Positions 26,126-30,671 of a stretch of DNA of 30,671 bases are shown here, in pieces. Where the stretch lies: the NCBI GenBank assembly GCA_947178015.1, contig CAMWWW010000002.1:1-30671 (forward strand). The letters are read 5' to 3'. The notes beneath the pieces were generated by a model that saw only the letters and a program-made list of their open reading frames with translations, was not told the DNA's origin and did no database searches. Position 1 is the stretch's first letter. Each line of letters starts with the position of its first letter. Made by a program: the position numbers and the translations under genes. This DNA is from an uncultured Clostridia bacterium. GTDB taxonomy: Bacteria > Bacillota > Clostridia > Lachnospirales > Lachnospiraceae.

Positions 26126-27109
26126 ATGGAAAATGTAAGGATAACAAACACACCTTATGACGATGTGTTTCGCACACTTATCAATGATTGTAGCCCGCTG
26201 ATCATTCCTGTAATTAATGAGGTGTTTAGGGAGCATTATTCTGGACAGGAAAAAATCATCTTTTCACCAAATGAGCACTTTTTGAACCAACAAGGTGGGA
26301 ATGAGGAGGAACGGATCACAGATACAAGTTTTAAGATAGAAGGAAAAGAAACAAAAAAATACCATCTGGAATGTCAGAGCAGTACCGATAACAGTATGCT
26401 GATCCGATTTTTTGAATACGACACGCAAATCGCTCTTGATGAAGGGATAATTAAAGGAAACATTCTTACCGTGACACTACCACACTCTGCTGTATTGTTT
26501 TTAAGACATTACACATCGACGCCCACTACACTAAAAATTCGGATGGTAACACCCGGAGGAACAGTAGAATATGATATTCAGGTGGTGAAATCCCAACAAT
26601 ACACGCTGAAAGAGATTTTTGAGAAAGACCTTCTGTTGTTGATTCCTTTTTATATCTTTTCTCACGAGACTCGATTTGAGGAGTATGAAAAGGACAAAAC
26701 GAAATTGAAAGCATTGCAAGAGGAATATGAGCAGATTAAAAATAAGCTGGAAGAACTCTTATATCAGGGAGCCATCAGCGAATATACAAGATGTACTATT
26801 ATTGATATGTCGAACAAAGTATTGGAACATATCGCTGTAAAATACAATTCTGTTAAGGAAGGAGTGAAGGCGGTTATGGGTGGAAAAGTTCTGGAATATG
26901 AAGCGAAGACCATAAAAAGAGAGGGAATTGAACAAGGAATTGAACAAGGAATTGAACAGGGAATTGAACAGGGAATTGAACAAGGCGAAGACAAACTGTC
27001 TAAGCTAATTGCAAAGCTGATGGAAAATGAGCGATCACAGGATGTAATCAGAGTCACACAAGATAAACAGTATAGAAATAAACTATATCAGGAGTATCTT
27101 ATCAACTAA
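26126..27109 (+). CDS. Rpn-family PD-(D/E)XK nuclease (putative transposase family)
   Basis: This protein belongs to the Rpn/PDDEXK_2 group, whose E. coli members are DNA nucleases that raise recombination and are often annotated as transposases. In the 327-residue protein the nuclease core shows D66 in ITDTSFKIE and E82-x-Q84 in YHLECQSS, a D-(x15)-E-x-Q version of the catalytic motif. The opening TNTPYDDVFRTL is typical. A coiled-coil region lies at about 195-215. The C-terminus holds five GIEQ repeats and a final helix. The gene has its own promoter and terminator and no visible terminal repeats or target duplications. It may be a solitary accessory gene rather than a mobile element. The exact role in this organism is unknown. 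Confidence 0.85.
   Translation: MENVRITNTPYDDVFRTLINDCSPLIIPVINEVFREHYSGQEKIIFSPNEHFLNQQGGNEEERITDTSFKIEGKETKKYHLECQSSTDNSMLIRFFEYDTQIALDEGIIKGNILTVTLPHSAVLFLRHYTSTPTTLKIRMVTPGGTVEYDIQVVKSQQYTLKEIFEKDLLLLIPFYIFSHETRFEEYEKDKTKLKALQEEYEQIKNKLEELLYQGAISEYTRCTIIDMSNKVLEHIAVKYNSVKEGVKAVMGGKVLEYEAKTIKREGIEQGIEQGIEQGIEQGIEQGEDKLSKLIAKLMENERSQDVIRVTQDKQYRNKLYQEYLIN
26924..26983 (+). repeat. Five 12-bp tandem repeats inside the Rpn gene
   Basis: The unit GGAATTGAACAA/G is repeated five times without interruption and encodes G-I-E-Q each time. The copies differ only at the final base (A or G). Because the unit is a multiple of three, gain or loss changes the length of the linker without breaking the reading frame. 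Confidence 0.97.
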
Positions 27110-27159
27110 TAATTCATTATGGAAGGAACAAGCGTCCAAAAAAAATCTATGAGAATTGA

Positions 27160-27201
27160 TTTTGCCAGTCCCGTATCTGTTTATGGGATTGGCAATTTTA
27201 T
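27160..27201 (+). terminator. Rho-independent terminator after the Rpn gene
   Basis: TTGCCAGTCCC at 27162-27172 pairs with GGGATTGGCAA at 27185-27195 (11 pairs, one wobble), followed by TTTTATTT. It lies about 50 bases after the Rpn stop codon. The remaining gap to the RHH gene (27202-27457) is AT-rich and holds one strong hairpin, listed separately, and no gene I can support. Confidence 0.85.
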
Positions 27202-27380
27202 TTCCTAATATTCTAACAAGGAATCTCCCTATAAACAATTAAAAACGGATAGATTTACCGTCACTACTTCTTAAAGACTTTCTCTATTCATATTAGCAGA
27301 TAACTTTGCCATGAAAATCGAAAAACAATCCACTTGATTACAAGAAAATGGGCTGCTGGTACAGTACACATTTTGCGCGG

Positions 27381-27408
27381 CGAGTAGGAAAGAATAATTT
27401 CCTACTCG
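27381..27408. other. Perfect 11-bp hairpin of unknown role
   Basis: CGAGTAGGAAA at 27381-27391 pairs perfectly with TTTCCTACTCG at 27398-27408 around a 6-base loop. No T-run follows on either strand, so it is not a standard terminator. It lies downstream of the RHH gene, which reads leftwards, and could mark the 3' end of that transcript by RNA stability or be a leftover of a mobile element. Confidence 0.5.
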
Positions 27409-27457
27409 ATTGTGCACACCCATGCAGAGAGATGTGCTGCAAAGGTCTCAGTTCTCT

Positions 27458-27604
27458 CTATTCGCGTTTATGAGCAAGATATTCTTTTAAAACTAGATTG
27501 ATAAACTGGGAAAATGAGCGGTCGTCTGCCTCAGCGAGCTTTTTTAACTGTTCGATCACATCTGCATCTAGTGTAATGCTGACCTTTGTTTTTAATGGCT
27601 TCAT
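27458..27604 (-). CDS. Small ribbon-helix-helix DNA-binding protein (CopG/Arc type)
   Basis: This is a 48-residue protein with the ribbon-helix-helix layout. A beta strand KTKVSITLD lies at residues 5-13, followed by helix DVIEQLKKLAEAD, the turn DDRS at 27-30, and a second helix SFSQFINLVLKEYLAH. Such proteins bind DNA as dimers with the strand in the major groove and usually repress their own promoter. AAGGAG lies just upstream of the ATG on the minus strand. It is transcribed away from the MBOAT gene. The shared 122-base gap contains 10-bp-spaced repeats that would suit an RHH operator. No toxin gene follows it, so a toxin-antitoxin pair is not supported. Confidence 0.85.
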   Translation of the reverse strand: MKPLKTKVSITLDADVIEQLKKLAEADDRSFSQFINLVLKEYLAHKRE

Positions 27605-27651
27605 TAGCATACTCCTTTTTCGTATAATATAACATTTTGTCGGTTTTAATA

Positions 27652-27680
27652 TTGACTTGTCGTCTAAAGTAGGATAAAGT
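27652..27680 (+). promoter_or_regulatory. Promoter of the MBOAT gene
   Basis: TTGACT at 27652-27657 and TAAAGT at 27675-27680 have a 17-base spacer. Transcription would start near 27687, 40 bases before the MBOAT start. The -10 coincides with the middle copy of the repeat operator, so a protein bound there would block RNA polymerase. Confidence 0.5.
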
Positions 27681-27701
27681 ATTATAAAGTAGCATAATAT
27701 A
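27665..27701. promoter_or_regulatory. RHH-type operator: phased TAAAGTA repeats
   Basis: TAAAGTA occurs exactly at 27665-27671, 27675-27681 and 27685-27691, a strict 10-bp period. A degenerate fourth copy (TAATATA, 5 of 7) lies at 27695-27701. Binding sites on one face of the helix are what cooperative ribbon-helix-helix dimers use, and the only nearby regulator is the RHH protein encoded 61 bases to the left. Binding by that protein is inferred. Confidence 0.6.
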
Positions 27702-27726
27702 CTATAGAAAAGATAGGAGACACGTT

Positions 27727-29178
27727 ATGAGTTATATTTTCATCTATTTTTATCTTTTTGTAGGGATACTGCTTGTCATGTATTACATCCTTCCCAAGCG
27801 GCGCCGATGGCTTGTTCTTCTTGCAGGAAGTATGATATTTTACTATAAGCTTTCGAAAACGAGCTGGAACGTATTAATCATAACGATACTGATTAGCTAT
27901 AGCATGGGACTTTTGCTTGATTATATGCATAATACTGGAAAATCTTTGATAAAGTGCCGCGTTGCTTTAGCCGTTTGTCTGATTCTAACGACACTACCTC
28001 TGATAATGACAAAGGAGGGTGATTTTGTTCTTCAGTCTCTTTTACACAGAAAAACATATCCTTGGATAGTGCCAGTGGGACTGTCTTTTTATACATTGCA
28101 GATTGTGTCGTATCTGGTGGATGTGAGCAGAGGCAGAGTGAGAGCGCAGAGAAATCTTGGGAAATATGCACTGTTTGTTTCTTTTTTTCCACAGATTATA
28201 CAGGGGCCAATTCCCAGATATGAACAGATGAATTCACAACTATTTGATGGGCATAGCTTTAAGGAGGAAAGTTTCATAAAGGGCATACAGATGATTGTGT
28301 GGGGATTTTTCCTTAAGTTGATGATCGCAGATAAAGCATCTATTGTTGTCGACGCTATTTTTCTTGACTGGGAGGCATATCGCGGCAGCTATGTGTTGGT
28401 GGCTGGGATTTTGTACAGTATTCAGCTCTATGCAGATTTCCTGTCCTGTCTTTGTCTTGCCAAGGGAGTGGCAGAGCTTTTTGATATTCATCTTGCAGAG
28501 AATTTCCGTCAGCCATATCTGTCACAGTCTATCAAGGAGTTTTGGGGAAGATGGCATATTTCGCTCAGCTCATGGTTAAAGGATTACATCTACATTCCTC
28601 TTGGCGGCAATCGAAAAGGAAAAGACAGAAAATATATTAACCTAATTATAACTTTTATTATCAGCGGCATATGGCACGGAGCTGGGTACAAATACATTTT
28701 CTGGGGTCTAATGCACGCGTTCTACCAGATAGGCGGGGAGATAACGAGTAATATAAGAGATGGCATATTTCGCTGTATTGGCATTGAAAAGCGTGGGCGA
28801 GTAAGAGGATATATCAAATGTCTAACAACCTGCTTTCTTGTCATGCTTGCATGGATTATATTTCGAGCAGGCAGCCTGCGGACAGGAATATCTATGCTGT
28901 ATAGCATGGTAACAGTATACAATCCGTGGATTTTCTTTGATGATTCCTTGCTTACCTTGGGGCTTTCTTGGAAAGAATGGGGCGTGCTGCTCACATCGGT
29001 ATGGCTGCTGTTTAAGATGGAGAGTCTACAGAGAAATTATTGTATACGGGATAAGATTTTAGGACAGCCAAGAGTGATACGCTGGGGAATCTATCTGGGG
29101 GCTGTTGCGGTTATTATGGTATTTGGAACTTATGGCTATGGTTTTGACGCCAGTGATTTTATCTATGGAGGCTTCTAA
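27727..29178 (+). CDS. MBOAT-family membrane O-acyltransferase (AlgI/DltB/PatA-like)
   Basis: This multispanning membrane protein is expected to move an acyl group, usually acetyl, across the membrane for transfer to an extracellular or cell-wall glycan. The 483-residue protein has the family's central block SLSSWLKDYIYIPLGGNRKG, followed by ISGIWHGAGYKYIFWGLMH with the catalytic histidine at H317. The C-terminal FGTYGYGFDASDFIYGGF is also typical. AGGAGA lies 6 bases before the ATG. The next gene, 36 bases downstream, encodes the expected SGNH-like partner, so the pair is a two-gene acylation unit. No dltA or dltC is present, so D-alanylation of teichoic acid is unlikely. Acetylation of a surface polysaccharide is the best guess. 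The RHH repressor encoded on the other strand may control it. Confidence 0.92.
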   Translation: MSYIFIYFYLFVGILLVMYYILPKRRRWLVLLAGSMIFYYKLSKTSWNVLIITILISYSMGLLLDYMHNTGKSLIKCRVALAVCLILTTLPLIMTKEGDFVLQSLLHRKTYPWIVPVGLSFYTLQIVSYLVDVSRGRVRAQRNLGKYALFVSFFPQIIQGPIPRYEQMNSQLFDGHSFKEESFIKGIQMIVWGFFLKLMIADKASIVVDAIFLDWEAYRGSYVLVAGILYSIQLYADFLSCLCLAKGVAELFDIHLAENFRQPYLSQSIKEFWGRWHISLSSWLKDYIYIPLGGNRKGKDRKYINLIITFIISGIWHGAGYKYIFWGLMHAFYQIGGEITSNIRDGIFRCIGIEKRGRVRGYIKCLTTCFLVMLAWIIFRAGSLRTGISMLYSMVTVYNPWIFFDDSLLTLGLSWKEWGVLLTSVWLLFKMESLQRNYCIRDKILGQPRVIRWGIYLGAVAVIMVFGTYGYGFDASDFIYGGF

Positions 29179-29214
29179 AGTATTTTTCAAATACAATCTA
29201 GGGAAGGAAAAAGT

Positions 29215-30671
29215 ATGAAAGCAGAAAGAAAGGAAGCAATAAAAAAGTACATAAGATCAGTCACAATAGCGGTCTTATTTTTGTGTTTGCTTTTCTCAAT
29301 GATATACGTCGTAAATCGAACTCTGACACCCAAATATCTACACAGCTCGACAAATCCGCTGACGGAAACTTACAGAGGATTTTACAAGATGAAGAAAAAT
29401 ACCATAGATGTACTCTTTCTGGGAAGCAGCCATACAGCTTCAGGATTTAATCCACAGGATCTTTATAATGCATATGGTATTCGAGGCTATAATCTGGGAA
29501 GCAATTCACAGACCTTGTGGGTTTCCTACTATTGGCTAAAGGAAGCATTGCAGTATCAGACACCAAAGGTAGTGGTTTTGGATTGCTATATGCTATTTGT
29601 TGATGAAAAAATAAATGAGGGCGGCTCACGGCTTGCCCTCGATGATATGAGATGGGGTGCAGTAAAGGAAGAAGCTGTTCAGCAGATATGCAAGTTTGAT
29701 GAAAGTCAGTCAAAGCTTTCATACCTGCTTCGCAATATACGTTTTCACACCAGATGGACAGGATTAAATGAGACCGATTTTTTATGGGAGAATATGGCAG
29801 CACCACCAGAGTTAAAAGGTTTTTGGCTATATAGAGAGAGCTGCGGCTACTCTGATTATGTTCCCTTGACTGCACAGGAATCAGGCAGGGATGCATTTGT
29901 TCCAGAGGCAGAGTTATATCTGGAACGAATTACAGCACTATGCCGGGAAGAGGGAATAGAGCTGATTTTAGTAAAGACTCCAACACTTGCACAGACACTG
30001 GAGAGGCATAACACAATCGCAGATTATGCAAAGGTACATCATGTAACCTTTTTGGATTATAATTTAGAGGAGCTTTATCATGCAATAGAATTTAATTATG
30101 CGCTTGATATGAATGACAGCAGCACAGATGGGAATAAAAATGCACATTCCAATCCATCGGGTGCGAGGAAGATAACCACTTATCTAGGCAGCATGCTGAA
30201 AGAACAGTATGGACTAACTGCACAACAGGATGAACAATGGGAACAGACACGAAAATTTAACGATGGGATATGGACAGATTTTAAACTTCATAATGAGACA
30301 GATATTAGGAGCTATCTTTCTATGTTAGGAGATAAGCGCTATACGATATTTATTGTGGCTAAGGACGATGCCGCGTCATCACTTAACGAGGAATGTAAAG
30401 AATTGCTGCACTCTCTTGGTCTGCGGGCAGATTGGAGCGATGCCTATCGAAAGAGCTATTTTGCTATAATAGAGAAGCAGAAGGTACTTGCCGAGCAGAT
30501 GGCGGGCGAGAGACTGGAGAAAATGGGAGCGTTTCGAGATGGAGCGGTGATATATCGAGTAGTCAGTGCAGGGCTGGAGTGTGGAAATGATTGCTCCGTG
30601 CAGATCAATAGATGGGAGCAAGCAAAAAGGACAAGAGGACTAAATATCGTTGTCTACAGCAACGATACAAA
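29215..30671 (+). CDS. SGNH-like acyltransferase partner with C-terminal ILEI/GG-domain segments (partial)
   Basis: The gene runs off the right edge; 485 codons are visible with no stop. One membrane segment lies at about residues 16-38, so the rest faces outside. The SGNH region begins with DVLFLGSSHTASGF, with the likely nucleophile S72, and ends near H311 in AHSNPSGARK. The usual aspartate three residues before this histidine is absent. Beyond about residue 360 the protein changes character. DIRSYLSMLG then IFIVAKDDAASSLNEE (D384-D385, N391-E393), a LHSLG turn and YRKSYFAII (411-419) match the second half of the ILEI/FAM3 fold. From about 443 a new segment ending RGLNIVVYSND matches the first half of another copy. 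GGGAAGGA precedes ATG 29215. It would complete the acyl transfer started by the MBOAT protein. Confidence 0.8.
   Translation, partial: MKAERKEAIKKYIRSVTIAVLFLCLLFSMIYVVNRTLTPKYLHSSTNPLTETYRGFYKMKKNTIDVLFLGSSHTASGFNPQDLYNAYGIRGYNLGSNSQTLWVSYYWLKEALQYQTPKVVVLDCYMLFVDEKINEGGSRLALDDMRWGAVKEEAVQQICKFDESQSKLSYLLRNIRFHTRWTGLNETDFLWENMAAPPELKGFWLYRESCGYSDYVPLTAQESGRDAFVPEAELYLERITALCREEGIELILVKTPTLAQTLERHNTIADYAKVHHVTFLDYNLEELYHAIEFNYALDMNDSSTDGNKNAHSNPSGARKITTYLGSMLKEQYGLTAQQDEQWEQTRKFNDGIWTDFKLHNETDIRSYLSMLGDKRYTIFIVAKDDAASSLNEECKELLHSLGLRADWSDAYRKSYFAIIEKQKVLAEQMAGERLEKMGAFRDGAVIYRVVSAGLECGNDCSVQINRWEQAKRTRGLNIVVYSNDT

Noticed and set aside
26924..26983. Tandem repeat considered as a CRISPR-like array
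   Set aside because: Units are 12 bp with no spacers and are in frame within a gene.
26764..27057. Minus-strand frames with repeated CSIP or FNSL units opposite the Rpn gene
   Set aside because: They are the antisense reading of the GIEQ tandem repeat and carry no other signal.
26126..27109. Rpn gene considered as a complete insertion sequence
   Set aside because: I found no terminal inverted repeats or target-site duplication around it, and it has its own promoter and terminator like a resident gene.
27271..27423. A 50-codon minus-strand reading frame starting with ATG
   Set aside because: There is no ribosome binding site, no recognised domain, and it runs through the perfect hairpin at 27381-27408. 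Most likely chance.
27458..27604. RHH protein considered as the antitoxin of a toxin-antitoxin pair
   Set aside because: No ParE/RelE-like or other small gene lies next to it on the same strand; the neighbour downstream is a gap.
27727..29178. MBOAT gene considered as dltB of a D-alanylation operon
   Set aside because: No dltA or dltC is present, and the partner has an unusual C-terminus rather than a standard DltD layout.

Overview
The window looks like chromosomal DNA from a gut-type anaerobic Firmicute, most likely a Lachnospiraceae-like Clostridium relative. This is inferred from several features: AGGAGG-type ribosome binding sites, moderate GC, a SEC-C-tagged methionine aminopeptidase, a YesS/LplB/YtcP/YtcQ-type sugar import module and an Rpn-type nuclease gene. 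The species cannot be named from the sequence.

Layout. (1) 1-250: an AT-rich leader with a structured inverted-repeat segment and an extended -10 promoter. (2) 251-1120: methionine aminopeptidase. (3) 1158-25942, all on the + strand: a large glycan-utilisation locus. It holds a sulfatase and a membrane-anchored AraC regulator (1158-4866), a terminator, a promoter with a 10-bp direct repeat, two ABC permeases and a solute-binding lipoprotein (5219-8753). A structured leader follows, then GH106, GH95 and PL26-like enzymes (8941-17147), a second leader, and DUF2264, GH88, YesU-like and PL11 proteins (17241-23312). The locus ends with rhamnose mutarotase, rhamnulose-1-phosphate aldolase and CbiA (23409-25942) and a terminator. 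(4) 26126-27109: an Rpn-family nuclease with its own promoter and terminator. (5) 27458-30671: a small ribbon-helix-helix regulator transcribed away from an MBOAT acyltransferase, followed by an SGNH-like partner protein that runs off the window. The shared intergenic region carries three exact 10-bp-spaced repeats.

How the genes work together. The enzymes point to a rhamnose- and uronate-rich polymer of the rhamnogalacturonan-I type. None of the glycan-degrading enzymes, including the sulfatase, shows a signal peptide, so I infer that oligosaccharides are bound by the lipoprotein, imported by the two permeases (ATPase encoded elsewhere) and taken apart in the cytoplasm. GH106 and GH95 would remove rhamnose and fucose or L-galactose, the sulfatase would remove sulfate, and PL11 and PL26 would cleave the backbone to unsaturated disaccharides. 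GH88 would then release the unsaturated uronate, and RhaM and RhaD would feed rhamnose into central metabolism. Rhamnose isomerase, rhamnulokinase and the uronate pathway are not in the window.

The most notable observations are: two ILEI/FAM3-like (GG-domain) segments at the C-terminus of the SGNH-like acyltransferase partner; the 10-bp-phased repeat operator between the RHH gene and the MBOAT gene; two structured leaders inside the glycan operon that share a 17-nt tail; and the unusual combination of a cytoplasmic sulfatase, a GH88 and two rhamnogalacturonan lyase families.
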